A stretch of DNA of 64,000 bases, from positions 53,519,968 through 53,583,967 of the forward strand of contig NC_088867.1 in assembly GCF_032884065.1 (NCBI RefSeq). Reading direction: 5' to 3'. This stretch comes from Artemia franciscana (taxonomy: Eukaryota; Arthropoda; Branchiopoda; Anostraca; Artemiidae). The notes beneath the pieces are model-generated. The model did no database searches, was not told where the DNA came from, and saw nothing but the letters and a program-made list of their open reading frames with translations. The position numbers and the translations under genes are program-made. Shown here one piece after another: positions 10,538-22,546 of this stretch. Numbering within the stretch: position 1 is the stretch's first letter; each line of letters begins with the position of its first letter.

Positions 10538-13521
10538 TGAAATTTAATTTAAATTTAATTTCTTTTTTAATTTAGTTTTCAAAAATGGATGATGGCTCCT
10601 ACAGTAACTATCGGAGGAAAATGTAGAAAAGCCCAACGGCTCACACAAAGAAAATATCAAGTGTATTTAAAGAAAAGAAGGAAAATACCTCTAATAAGTG
10701 GCAAAAATAGAAAATATAAGAGGTCCTATGGTAGTTACAGGGGTGGATCGATGATTTGCATAAGGGGGGGGGGGGCATAATAGGTTTTTTTGATAAACTT
10801 GTGCACAAAGAATTACCCGCAATTTAAATTGAACCTCGACAATTATGTGTCGTAGGTAGGTAGTGGAAATGGTCGCAAATTTAATCTAAATCTGGTGGGA
10901 GTTAAAGTTCTAATAAATCTGTTGAAATTAAAATGATATAAAAATATTGATTCAAGACACCCCGTGTGACACCCAGTGATAATACAACCAAGTTTAAAAA
11001 AAAACGCTATAAAAAAAAGCTGTTCGCCATCTATAAAAACAAATATGATATTTAATATTTTCTGCATGATTTTTTGCTTTTGTACTTTTAACCGCTATAG
11101 CGAGTGAATTAAGCTTTCTATTGTCAAAAAATTTGTCTTGAACCACCTTTTGGGGCTATGCAATATGTATAGGTCAAATCATTTAGCATGTCTCCTAACT
11201 TTGTGACATTCCTAAGTAACTATGATAGTAATCAAGAGTAGGAAATGAGGATAAAGGTACAAGTTGTATATTCGTAAAAGATATTAAACAATAAATACTA
11301 GTTCTTTTAGGGATGTAACAAGAAAAACAGAACGAAGAGATAGAAAGGCATAGAAGACATTTAAAACGAGGGTTTTAAGTATAGGCAACAAAGCATTGAA
11401 ATTTGACGAAATCTCAAAAATTTACTAATGAAAATTTCACTTTTCATAACAACGTAGGGTATCTTTCCACTTTTTAAAGTTCGATACGTTTTGCTTAAAT
11501 ACCAGACACACCAATTCTATAAGAAAAAATCAATTTCTGTATTTCCACCGCCATATCTATTTGTTACATGCTCAATGTCTACCTTAGAATTTCGGTGAAC
11601 GTTTATAATGGTTAGTCCTGTCAGTTTAGAGCTCTTCGTTAGTATTTACTCTTCTATTCATCCTAAAATATTCGAATTAAGACCAAAATCATCAGAAAAA
11701 TATGTACTCTAATAAAGATGCATTTAGGTATATGCGTCAAACTAAGTATATGATTCAAAATACACCTCAAAAACAAATAATTATGTGTTTGTTATTTTTT
11801 TTGTATTTGATAGTTACAGATTTGTGATCTAAATTCTCAGGGTTTCAAGTTTTGGTAGATTGCTAATTAATTGTTTTTTTTTCTTGAGATTTTCAGATAT
11901 TTAAATCAAAATTTAAATCTCGATATGTCTGTAAAGCACGAAAATGAAAATTTGAAATTTGACTCAGATTTAGCATTAAGTAAGAGAATTGTCCTGTAAA
12001 AACTTTGATTTATAAACAACTAAGTGTCGGAATATGTTTAGATGTATGTATCAAAATAAGAATAAAAATCCTCTGCCGTTTATATAGCAGTTTAGGCAAT
12101 TTTATGGACAAATATATCCAACCTCTATACAAAACATAACTTTATTTTGTGACTGGTTGTCATTGAAAAAGTGAGGAATTCTGAAGTAATATTGTAGTTG
12201 CATCCCTTTTCCGTGGCTAACTCAAGGTGTGTCAATTTCCACTTGTAATCAACATTTTACCAGTAAATGTTTGAAAAAAATCGACGGCATTCCTCTGATT
12301 CAAACTGATAATTCAGAGACTCATCTATACCAGCTAGATAATAAAAAAAAATCACATAATCATTTGCCTTCTTTTATAAACAATTTGTCGAAAATCTATT
12401 TCTCTCAAATAATTACTCCGACCTTTGAAGGACTATTCGAAGGACTATTAGTTTTAAGCATATACTTATGCAAACCTTTATTAAAGTTCTAAAGAGTTGG
12501 CATTTATTGTAATATTTTAGGATGAACAGACGAGGTGGTATGTCATATAATGCAGAGCTTTAATTAGATGAAAATAGGCAGTAAAGTGGCCACCATTTGC
12601 TCACCAAAATCAAAAATTTAAATTAATAACTTTGCCCTTCTCGTACATTTACCTACTATTATACAAATTTCCTAAAAAACAACAATGTTGTAAAAACCAT
12701 CCCGCTTCGCTAAAAGGCAAACCAAAACGAAAAAAAAAATAGACAACCATAAAAAGTAATGATACCAATTTCTTCGTCTCAGTACCATAGCAAGACTCGA
12801 AAACAAATATTTGACAGTAAAAAGAAGTAAATATTCTGCTTTTCAGCCCCATTGTCACAGCACAATCCTGAAATATCATTTCCACGGCCTAAAGAAGTTA
12901 GGATTTTAAATTTCCCCTCCTTTTTGTTACGAAATAAAGATTTTTTCCTCCCAGTTTGCTTTTGTGGTAATGCGGACAGATTCCCTTGACAAACCTAAAT
13001 TTAATTAAATAGTTTTTGGCAGTATGCGTCATCAATAAAATCTAACAGAGACCACACAAAGTAATTGAAACCTTGTTTAAAACTTGTTTGCAAAAAGAAA
13101 CAGGCTCAATAACTAAAAACTTTTTAAAAACTCAACTATTAAAAATCAATTGCAAAAGAAATAAGTTTCGTTGCAACCAAAACCAGAGCAAACGGTCCCA
13201 ACCACAAATCCACCACTACGTCAGGGGGCGCCCCCTCCCCCCGCAACCGCCACTGGGTAGTTAATGTGCTTTCATCTGTCGACTTTATCTCGGGCGTACG
13301 TGGACAGTTTTCCATTTCTAAGTAGCTAAATAGAATATGCATGTTTTCTGAAGCCAGGTTTGTAATGGCAACTTATGTTGAATATACCTATAGTGGGTGT
13401 AATGTTGAAGCCAATCTTATAACACTTATGAAATGCTTGTCTTTTATATATTATTGCTGTAATCCCAATTTATTTATTCTTTTGTCCATTTAATTTCAAC
13501 AAGAAAATATTCTTATTATAG
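10538..13521. other. Intronic stretch, no gene seen
   Basis: AT-rich intron sequence leading to the zinc-finger exon. Only low-complexity frames occur. A G-rich patch at 10741-10780 and a GC-rich patch at 13215-13260 resemble short repeat ends seen elsewhere (for example near 29090 and 60590). Confidence 0.4.
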
Positions 13522-14432
13522 AGATGATCCATTCAAAGGAACTGAAAAGCCATCAAAGAATAAATAAACGAAAAAAGCAACATACATGTGATATATGTCA
13601 GAAAAACCTTTCTTCATCATATAATTTGAAGTTACACCAAAGTTTGCATACAGGTGAGGGATTGTTTAAATGTGATGTATGTAAAAAATGCTTTACTACA
13701 TCAAGCAGTTTGAATATTCATCAAAGAGTACATACAGGTGCGAAACCGTTTCAATGTGATGTATGTAACAAATGTTTTTCTCATTCAGGCTATTTGACTT
13801 CTCATCAAAGAGTGCATACAGGAGAAAAACCGTTTAAATGTGATACATGTAAGAAATGCTTTACTAAATCAAGCAGTTTGAATGTTCATCAAAGAGTTCA
13901 TACGGGTGAGAAACCGTTTCAATGTGATGTATGTAAGAAATGCTTTCCTCAATCGAGCCAGTTGACTGTGCATCAAAGACTACATACAGGTGAAAAACCG
14001 TTTAAATGTGATACATGTAAGAAATGCTTTACTACATCAAGCGGTTTGAATGTGCATCAAAGAGTACATGCAGGTGAGAAACTGTATAAATGTAATATGT
14101 GCAATGGAACATTTTCTACATCAAGTCATTTGAAGACCCATCGAAGAGTACATACTGTTGAAAAACCATTTCAATGTAGTGTATGTGACAAATGTTTTTC
14201 CCGATCAAGCAGTTTGAATCATCATAAAATAGCACACACAGGTGAAAAACTGTTTAAATGTGATACATGTAAGAAATGCTTTACGGCATCAAGCAGTTTA
14301 AATGTGCATCAAAGAGTACATACAGGTGAGAAACCGTATAAATGTGATGTTTGCAACAGAATATTTTCTCGTAAGTCAAGCCTGAATCGTCACCTTAAAA
14401 CCCACCCTAAAAAGAAATCTGACAATTCTTAG
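13522..14432 (+). CDS. C2H2 zinc-finger protein, terminal exon with ten fingers
   Basis: A 302-codon frame from the ATG at 13524 encodes ten consecutive C2H2 fingers of CX2CX12HX3H spacing, each 28 residues apart, joined by TGEKPF/Y-type linkers, with a short basic tail (HPKKK). The family binds DNA in the nucleus and usually regulates transcription; the target is unknown. The exon is preceded by an acceptor (TTCTTATTATAG, last base 13521), and translation through it begins AG-ATG, so the ATG is probably internal and the protein continues from an upstream exon, most likely 2241-2408. The first residues (LKSHQR) look like the end of a degenerate finger. All ten fingers keep their Cys and His pairs. 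Fingers 2, 4, 6 and 9 are near-identical to one another, a sign of internal duplication. Stop TAG at 14430. The specific gene is not recognised. Confidence 0.92.
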
Positions 14433-14850
14433 TTCACAATCATTTTTTTTTTTCACAAAGCATTTACCTAAGCTGAAGACAATCTGACATTAAACTAAAG
14501 AGTCCAAAACAAGGTGATTCTCGGGTCTTGATTGAACAGCTGAACTAGAATACGCTAATACGCCATTGAGAAAAATTAACTCTTTTTTTCTACCTTTTTG
14601 TTTGTAAGCGGTTCTTATGTCTAAATACGACTGTCCTAAAATTCATCAACTTTACGTCGTTTGTATTCAGGGAAATTGCGCTGGAAATTGGCAGTTTTCT
14701 TGCAAAAAATGGAATTTAAATGCTTTTTGATTTTGTAGAATGTTTCCAAATGTCCAAAAATTCGTAGAAACCGTCTGTATATTTCTATTCTGCTGATATT
14801 TGCTTCAGTTTTTTTTTTAGTTTAGAAATTTAGCTTTTATATAATTAGTG
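14433..14850 (+). other. Probable 3' UTR of the zinc-finger gene
   Basis: This AT-rich stretch follows the stop and is matched block by block by 15390-15790 downstream of the decayed copy (shared: TGTCCTAAAATT, GATTCTCGGGT/GATTCTCAGGT, GCTTTTTGATTTT). Conservation of order beyond the stop in a duplicate suggests it was part of the duplicated transcription unit or its flank. No clear AATAAA was placed. Confidence 0.5.
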
Positions 14851-14949
14851 GAACAATACCATTTTGGAATAATGGTCTTTATTATTCGACTTCCGTTTTG
14901 GAAGTGGAATAATTTTTGAAATTAGCGTTTTGAAATAATTTTTGAAATT

Positions 14950-15790
14950 AGCGTTTTGAAATCAGCACCACCAAAGAGTACATATGTCATATGTCATTCA
15001 TAAAAGATGTGTCATAATGAGGTGCATAAGGTCCATTACGTTTCTCTACATTACTATTTTATTAGATTCTGAAAGCTTTTTTTTCTCATTTCTCCTCCTT
15101 TTTTGTTTTTTCTCTTTTGTTTTAATGTCCTTAATTTTTTATGTGCTAATCTGTAGCTGGTTTTATTTGATTTCTTTTTTGATTTGCATGTATTTTTATG
15201 TGTTCTTTCTTCGTGTTTCTCCACATATTGTACATTTGTATAGTATGGGTCAAAAATAAATGATAATAAAGAGTGCATCAAAAATAGAAAGCACTTTACT
15301 GTGATACATACAAGAGAGACATTCTCTTTGAAGGCGAGTTTAAATTATCGCGTCAGAACCCTCTAAATAAAATCCTTGATGATTCTCAGTTTATTTTTTT
15401 TCAAAGTATTAATTTGTATTAAGAGATCTGAACTAGAAAAAAAGTGACCCGATGCAAATTGATTCTCAGGTTTTGAACGAACAGATTGCTTACATTAAGT
15501 CGCTATGCTAAAGTGAAAAAAAAAACTGTTTTTTAGAAACAGTTTTTATGGATATAACTGTCCTAAAATTTAATCATATAACGTAGTCTATGTTTTGAAA
15601 ATACCCTTGAAAATTGCAGCTCTCTTACAAAATTAAAATTTTCATCTTATCATTGAATTTAAGCATTTTTTGATTTTATTGAATTTCTACAGTTTCCCGA
15701 AAATTCGTAACGTTTGAGAGACCCTCTGAATATTTCAGTCTCGTAGATATTTGATTCAATTCCTTGATTTAGAATACTGCTTTTTGCATT
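14950..15790 (+). pseudogene. Decayed tandem duplicate of the zinc-finger gene 3' end
   Basis: Near 14965 the DNA reads CACCAAAGAGTACATA, matching the CATCAAAGAGTACATA of finger ends in the intact gene. After a T-rich interruption, 15268-15390 matches the last finger and tail at the DNA level: GTGCATCAAA, TGTGATACATACAAGAGAG, ATTCTCT, GCGAGTTTAAATTATCG, then GATGATTCTCAG where the intact gene has its stop. From there 15390-15790 tracks the 3' UTR for about 400 bp. No open frame survives. The duplicate lies about 0.95 kb downstream in the same orientation, so it arose by tandem duplication and has been neutral for a long time. Confidence 0.75.
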
Positions 15791-17459
15791 ACTAGTAGAA
15801 ATGTGAGCTCATAAAAGAAAATTAAAGTTTAGACCCAAGTCTCAACTGCAGAAGTTGTAGGCTATTCTTAATAAGAAAAATCTTAATAAGATATTTTAAT
15901 AAATCTTAATAAATACTTAAAACATAATAAGAAGTACGTGCATACCGGGATCTATTGTAACTAGTTAATGACCGATTAAAATCCATGTATGCATAGAACA
16001 GACATGTAATTTAAATAAGTTCAAAGTGAAACCTTGTTGGGTGAAAAGTTAAAAATTAAACATATTTGTCCAATACGCGGTGGGGGGAGCCGGAAATTTT
16101 TTCTTCAAAAGAGACGAAAACTGCTAATCTTTTCCAACGAGTAAATGTGTATAATGCGTGGGACTATTTCTCCCAGGTCTATACTTACAAGGAAGACTGG
16201 CTGGGTGCTCAGCAAGCAACATAAGACGGGAGAGGCGGCATCTATATGAACTGTTTCAAAATGCGTTATATTGTAAAATAGTTATTAAAAATGAATACAA
16301 TATGGAGATTGTCGCCATAACGGATGGACAAAAATAAAACGTTGGTTTCATTTACAGACCAATATTACTTCTTAAAACGCGATCAGATAAAAGGTAAAAA
16401 AAGAAGCACCGGATTATGAAGCACAAGAAATGGAAGGAAAATCCTAAATTCAAGTATACAAAATTTGAGGGGGGAAATTTATTTAGTAAATTTGTTTTAC
16501 TTGTTTAAATAAACATTTTCGTCTCAGTAGCAACAAATGATGTCGTATCCAAGAGGGGGGATATGGGTGTAATTGTGAGTTTGAACCCCACCCCCTGAAA
16601 TCTTTGCCCCAAGCGTAAGAGCGTAAAACAGTCATTTGAAGGATATTGGTTAATTTTAAAAGTTTTACCTAGTCCTAAAAGAACAATACTTTTTTTTCTA
16701 AAAAAAATTGTAATTAATAGAGTGCATACACACGTATATCACTCTCTGTTTCTAGAAAACCTTATCTTGATCTACGTAATCCTTTCTCAAAATGTTTGCT
16801 GACTGTGGGTCCAAAAATGTCTTTCCGTTTTCATCTTTTTACAAGGCATGTACTATTTGTTTTCTTCCCAACTGTCAATGATGTTTTCAGCAGAAGCATC
16901 ATCAAGTTTAACCGAGCAGGTTTAGGGCTTCAAATCTGTTATGCTGTGCTATGCAGAAGTTTGCGAATGTCTCGGTGTTTCAACGTGTCGATGTCGTACT
17001 GTTTATGTATTGCTACGTTTTTTTTTCAATTTCTGAGCTTTCCGTTTGATTATTACCTCGACTACATACTCTGGGCTACTTCTCTAAATTTCTGATTTGC
17101 GGGAATGGTTGATTATTATTTATTTTTTTTTTTTGGCAGTTGGAAGATGCTAAAAGTAATTAATTTTTTTATTTTATTATTGTTTTTTTAATTTTCTATT
17201 GTGTTTTAAGTTTGTCGAGAAGTGGGAAAATGAAAAAAAAAGGATAAAAAAGCAGCTTAAGTGTTCTGCCAATCTAAAAAAAGGCAAGGGCTTGCTTGGT
17301 GCTAAAAAACAAAACTAACAGTATAAAGTGAACACTAACAAAGCCGGAGAATCACTCAAACAAACAGAAAGCCAAACCAGAAAAATGAAAGACTATTCAC
17401 AAATCATATTTAGTAAGAATTTTCTCCCTAGTGCCTAAAGATCTTGTCCACTCACTTGA
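15791..17459. other. Intergenic stretch, no gene seen
   Basis: No supported exon. The plus-strand frame at 16796-17095 is Phe/Leu/Cys-rich with no motif and no repeat copy to support it. Confidence 0.4.
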
Positions 17460-17880
17460 TTGTGTGTGTTTTGTTTGGGTGTATACAAATTTGTAGGTGT
17501 GTCATGGACCTGCACAAAGTGACTTGAGAAAAGTTGTTTGCCCGATTCGACCATTGTGGGGGCTGGAGGGTTAGGAATTGTGAAGATTGAGGTATATTTA
17601 TCTTACGAATTGATGATCGGATCTGAATGAAACTTTATATATAGAAAGATCTCGTGTCTTAAGTTCCCCATTTTCAATTCGGATCGGACGACTGTCACAG
17701 CAGCTGTTTAAAATTTGTTGTTTGCCCCTTAATTTAAACCCCCTTCCCACATCAAAATTTATGCTGCAAAGCCCATCTACGAACTCGACCTTACTCTTGA
17801 CCCAAAAAATCCTTACACCAAGTTTCATCAAAATATCTGGTTTCCTTTGAGAGTGATAATGCGATGATTACCGCCTAGGT
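17460..17880 (+). repeat. Solo diverged unit of the ~290-bp satellite family
   Basis: It contains GTCATGGACCTGCACAAAGT, CCCGATTCGACCAT, GAGGTATATTTATCTTACGA and GATCGGATCTGAATGAAAC in the same order as the arrays at 1-1500 and 33.8-34.85 kb, and resembles most closely the last unit at 34680-34800. Confidence 0.7.
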
Positions 17881-18088
17881 GCCTCGCGACATTTCTCATC
17901 ATTCTCAGATCGTCTTTTAGGTTCGTCATTGGCCCCGTCATTTTATTGAAAGTCTGACGTGTTTGAAAGTCTTGAAAGTCTGATCTTTTGTCTTGGGTCT
18001 TTCATTACTGAGAAAGTAAAGTGAGCAACTTTGATCATTAAGGTTGTTACAAGTAAAAAGTGAAATGTTTTATTTTTATGTATGACAG

Positions 18089-18160
18089 AGACAATGAGAA
18101 TTCTTGGCAAATCTTCGGATTCTTAAGCAATGCGTTCAGAGAGGTTTATTTTCAGAATAG
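18089..18160 (+). CDS. Candidate small internal exon, function unknown
   Basis: A 72-bp block is bounded by TATTTTTATGTATGACAG and AATAG|GTAAGATT. One frame is open: one base, 23 codons (starting DNENSWQIFGF and ending REVYFQN), two bases. The composition is more protein-like than its surroundings. No partner exon with matching phase could be found; a second AG at 18197 (TTTGTTTCCAG) is the nearest candidate. It could equally be chance. Confidence 0.22.
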
Positions 18161-18213
18161 GTAAGATTTACGTTTTTTAATATCTTTGTTTCCAGGTGCA
18201 GTGAAGTTGAGGT

Positions 18214-19598
18214 TTGTTTCGTATATGTATTTTGTTTCGTTTGTTTGTGTGTACACTGTTTTTTTTATTGAAAAAATAATATGAAATAGAACAATGTTAT
18301 ATTAAAACCGTTTATACTTGATCGTCGTTAATGCCATAGCCTATGAAAGTTACCTCTGGCTTATGGACAGGAAAATCGATAACTCTAGTACCGAGTCTGT
18401 TCCTAGGTTCCGACTTTCAAAAGTACCATTTGAACTCTTGGCTCTTGTTTACTCTCTAGAGTCACGGTTTTAGCAAGAAGCGGTCCAGCTGACATTGTTT
18501 TCGTTGAGGCACTATCCAGCTATTTAAGTTAATCTATTGATCTATTGAATTTGTTAATTCTGCTTTTAGATTTTATGGTTAGCGAAAGTGCCACTGCTGC
18601 ACTGATTTAGATCCAAGGATACCCGACCTCAGTGCCAAGAAAACGGATTTAGTTTTACAATATAATACTTTCTGGGTGTTAATCAAGGGCTATCCATAAT
18701 TTTTGTTCGGGGGGATTCTTTTCGGGTAGGGGGGACGAAAATTTTTAAAACGCATCTTTCAATTTTCAATGGTAATATTTTTCTTTTTATATGAAGTACT
18801 TCAATGTATTTAAACGAATGTATGCAATGTATTTGTCGATAAGAGAATCCTATTGTAAAGGTTGCGATCGCTTCAGTTATGTAGAAGATCTGAAGTCTCA
18901 CAGAATTTCGATCTATACAAACAATATACTCCTTTTCATTCAACCGAAATTCTTTAGTAATAATATTAAGAGGGACTTCATTAAAATTACTATTCATCGC
19001 CAATTTTTAAGTATATTCAAATTTTATCCAAAATTTAAATTGCAAATTTAAACATAGGATGGTACTAATCTATGTACAATTATTGATTTGCACATTTTGA
19101 AAGCAACTAACCGGGTATTTAAGGAGACTGGTACCTCAAATTATATCTTGGTTAAGTCTGGGTATGATTTGGAAAACTGTCAGAAACTAAATAAAAATAA
19201 AGACCTTTCCAACTGAAAGCAAGGAAGAGATTGGGAACCTATTTAAACTGAATGTTCTTTGTATGAAGGGGGCTGTCTGCTGCTTAGCTCGCTAATCTTT
19301 ACTGAGAAGTTAGGATTCTTTTTATAGTTCTTAAGAAAATATACAATTAAAAAAAAATTCAAAGCAATAAAAAACTTTTGTTTAATGAACGAAGTGTTGA
19401 CAAGGTGGCATTTTTTCTTATACACAGAGTAATTTTAAGTTTTAAACTTGCTCCTTACTTAAATTGAAAAACTTTTTTTATTTGTTTAATTACATTTCTT
19501 GAAACTGTAAAGTTTTATGATTTCAATACTTCTGGTAGCGCAGAAAAAAAAAACTATAAATATTTCAAGGATCTCTATTTGGATTTTTATTGATAATC
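18214..19598. other. Stretch without recognised gene
   Basis: AT-rich sequence with only short shadow frames on both strands. A G-rich patch at 18708-18736 resembles repeat-end patches elsewhere. Confidence 0.4.
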
Positions 19599-19658
19599 AA
19601 ACAGTTAGTGGTAGAGAACTGTAAGTAAGGAGCGACCCGGCTCAATATTAACCGAAAT

Positions 19659-19666
19659 TTTGATAC
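19659..19666. repeat. Target-site duplication, left copy
   Basis: TTTGATAC directly abuts the (ACTT)n tail of the LINE and is repeated at 22539-22546. The first seven bases (TTTGATA) are beyond doubt; the eighth could be part of the tail. Confidence 0.8.
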
Positions 19667-19771
19667 TTACTTACTTACTTAAGTCCCGTCCATCTTCGCG
19701 GGACGTTTTGGGGCCACTTCTTTTGACAGGGCATGAATTAGGGCTCGGTACGTTGTTCTATCGTGTGCAGT

Positions 19772-20314
19772 TCAAGTCAACTCTACGATGCGCTTTCGGT
19801 CAAAGTTTTCAATCCACCTCTTGCTAGGTCTTCCTCGTGGTCGAGATCCGTCTATGGTTCCTTCGAGGGAGATTTTTGGTAGACGATCGTGGTCCATTCT
19901 CTTGACATGCCCGAGCCATCGCAGTTGTTGTCGTTTGATTTTATTTAGGATTGTGTCGGGGGACTTCAGTCGTCTTCGCACCTCCTCATTGGTCACATGT
20001 TCAGTGTAGGTGATTCTTGCGATGCGACAGAGACATTTCATCTCGAATGCAAGTAGGTTGCGCTCATTTTCGATTTTCAGGGTCCAGATCTCACACCCAT
20101 ATATAGCAATTGGCACAATCAGGCTGTTGAAAAGTTGAACTTTCAGCTGGTTCGACAGGTTTCGGCATTTCCAGATATTTGTGAGCCTTTTAAAACTGGA
20201 GCTAGCAAGAGCTAGGCGGCGTTTGATGTCGGAGGTATGACAATTATCCGATGTGAGGAGATTGCCCAGGTAGACAAATTGGTCGACCGTTTCAACTGGC
20301 TGGCCGTAAATCAT
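19772..20314 (-). pseudogene. RTE LINE C-terminal domain
   Basis: A 180-codon frame continues the ORF after the RT: FVYLGNLLTS, PIAIYGCEIW, then RQQLRWLGHVKRM and GRPSKRW. This tail is diagnostic of RTE/BovB-type LINE proteins, often mis-annotated as host genes. A stop or shift near 20315-20332 separates it from the RT. Confidence 0.9.
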
Positions 20315-20332
20315 TATGGAAGGAGTAGCTGC

Positions 20333-21648
20333 TTATTTTTGGCGTGATGTGACCATTACTTTCGTTTTTTTGGCGTTAATTTGCATGCCAAAAGGTTTTG
20401 TGGCTTCGTTGAGACAGTCTGCATGTCTTTGGAGATCAGCGGCCGTTGTAGAAAGCTGGTCGATGTCGTCAGCATAGGCGAGCTTGTTGACTAGGACTCC
20501 ACTTATTTTGGCTCGATGTTCTTCTGGTACCAGTGACAGTATGGCGTGAAGAAACAGGCTGAACAGGTGAGGCGACAGAATACATCCTTGCAAAACTCTC
20601 GAGGATGTTGAGAATTCATCAGAGAGTCCATCAGTGGTGAGTATCCGGCTTCTGGATTGGCTGTATATATTCTCAATAATCGTGACGATTTGGTCGGGGA
20701 TACCGTAATGTCTTAGGATGTGCCACAGACCTTTCCTCCAGATTAAATCGAAGGCTTGCCGAAAGTCAATAAAGAGATGATATAGGTCTCTGTTAAACTC
20801 GACAAAGCGTTCCATGAGCAGACGAACGGTGAAGATTTGGTCGATCGTCCAGGTCGGAAGCCAGCTTGGTATTCACCCAGAACGGAGGCTGTAATTGCTT
20901 GGATTCTTCGTAGAAGAATTTTGGTCAGTATTCTGGTTTGATGACTGTTCAAGCTCATCGTGCGGTAGTTCTCACACTCTCTTCTTGAGCCTTTTTTGTG
21001 GATTGGGACCACTGCTGCCTTACACCATAGCTGTGGGACGTGGCCCGTTGATCGTGCGGCTGACACAACTTTGTGGCACAATTCGACGAAGTCCTCTGAG
21101 TCAATGTTAATTAGTTCAGCAGTGATACCGTCCGGTCCTGGGGCCTTCCTTCGTTTCAGGGATCTTATCGCTGCCTCAGTTTCTGATTTTGAGAGTGGTG
21201 GTGGAGGTTCTCGATCATTAATGGGGAAGGAGTTTAGGATGCTGGGATCGGCAATGATCTTCGAATTTAATTTATCCTCAAAATATTCCTTCCATCGTTC
21301 GAGTTTCATTTTTGCGTCGTTGATGGGATTGTTTTGTTTGTCTAGGATTGCTGTGGAGATGGGGTCTTTCCTGCTAGACAGTTCACGAACTGTTTTGAAG
21401 AGTTTTTGACTGTTTTCGTTCCTAAACTGGGTTTCGCATTCCTTGCATTTCTCGGTAACATGGTTACGTAAGGCCTTTCGGACTTCCCGTTCGATTCTCC
21501 TTTTGAGATATTTATAGGTGTCTCGGCTGCATGGGTCAGCTTTGTTGTTGTAGAGACGCTTTTGGTTACATAGCTGGATTATTTCTTCAGTAATCCACGG
21601 TTTTTCGTCTTTCGTTTTCCTCCCGAGGACATCATTTGCTGTCTCCAA
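20333..21648 (-). pseudogene. RTE LINE reverse transcriptase
   Basis: Frames 21648-20743 and 20815-20333 overlap and are offset by a shift. They include KRRKAPGPDGI (block 0/1), YQAGFRPGRST (block 2a), FIDFRQAFDLI (block A Asp), VLQGCILSPHLF (block B) and NKLAYADDI (catalytic YADD, block C), then FGMQINAKKTKVM (block D). The catalytic aspartates are intact. Confidence 0.92.
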
Positions 21649-21716
21649 AACTGCAGAAGTTGCAAGCTCAGCCAGTTGATCAATCTCTTCGACGGTAGTG
21701 AGGGAAGTGAAGTTCT

Positions 21717-22529
21717 CTAGGATATCTCGGAATTTTGACGATAGGCTGGTGGTATAGGCTTTTTTTTGGGGGGGTCGCGAAGCAGCTCTGTCCGGAATCT
21801 AGGGATTCGTGTCGTCTTAGGGAGTCGTTTCAGTCTTAGCTTGAGTTTGGACATCAGGAGTGAGTGATCCGAATCAAAGTCTGCACCAGGAAGGGATACA
21901 GTATCCATTATTGAGGACTTCCAGCGTTTAGATATCAGCACATAGTCTATCATGTTTTCAGTTACTCCGTCGGGGGATCTCCAGGTGACCTTACGGCGGT
22001 GTCTGTGTTTAAAGGCGGTGTTAGTTATGTACAGGTCATTTTCTCTACATAAACTAATTAGCCCCTCACCTCTTCCGTTCAGTCGGCCATGGCCGTGCGA
22101 TCCCATTACATCTCTCCGATCAATCTGATCGTTGCCCGTGATAGCGTTGAAGTCGCCCATGACGATGAGCATATCTTTTTTTGGTGTTTGGTCGGTGACA
22201 CTTTGAAGTTAAAAGTAGAACTGTTCGCATTCTTCATCGCTTCGAGCAGAGTCAGGAGCATATACCTGGATGATGGTAAGGTTTGACACGGATCCCTTTA
22301 GTCTAATGGTTGCTATCCTTTCTGATACGGGCGTGAAGGAGATCAGCGCCTTTTTTGTAGTTGGTGAGAGGATGAATCCAACACCCTGTCTGTGAGTGCC
22401 ATCGGTGCGTCCCGAGAGTAGGAGGGAGGTTCCAGAGATAGTTTCTTCACCGGTTCGGGGGAGGTGTGTCTCAGATAGCCCGACTAAGTCCCACTTGTAT
22501 CGGTTTAGTTCTCTCAGTAGTAGATCCAT
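21717..22529 (-). pseudogene. RTE LINE endonuclease domain
   Basis: Two minus-strand frames (22529-22209 and 22172-21717) cover the APE-type endonuclease: WDLVGLSETHL (catalytic Glu), GVGFILS, LTIIQVYAP, MGDFNAITGND (Asp/Asn block), IDYVLIS and FDSDHSLL (Asp-His block). All the catalytic blocks are present. The frame shifts between the pieces near 22200-22175 and again at a run of G near 21770. Confidence 0.88.
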
Positions 22530-22538
22530 TTTTCCTGG

Positions 22539-22546
22539 TTTGATAC
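22539..22546. repeat. Target-site duplication, right copy
   Basis: TTTGATAC follows the truncated 5' edge of the LINE and leads straight into the family A sequence CAATGGATAT. Confidence 0.8.

Larger units (their letters stand above)
19667..22538 (-). mobile_element. RTE-clade LINE, 5'-truncated, inserted in family A
   Basis: A 2.87-kb minus-strand element has an endonuclease, then reverse transcriptase, then a C-terminal domain in one ORF layout, as in RTE/BovB-type LINEs. Its 3' tail on the plus-strand left is an (ACTT)n microsatellite, typical of LINEs that end in short simple repeats. The 5' edge falls inside the ORF, just before KMDLLLREL, so the start of the endonuclease and the 5' UTR are missing: ordinary 5' truncation during target-primed reverse transcription. 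Flanked by the 8-bp duplication TTTGATAC. The ORF is now broken by a few shifts and stops, so it is fairly young but dead. Confidence 0.9.

Noticed and set aside
14984-15259. 91-codon hydrophobic frame
   Set aside because: T-rich filler inside the decayed zinc-finger duplicate.
16796-17095. 99-codon plus-strand frame, Phe/Cys-rich
   Set aside because: No motif, no partner exon, no homologous copy in the window.
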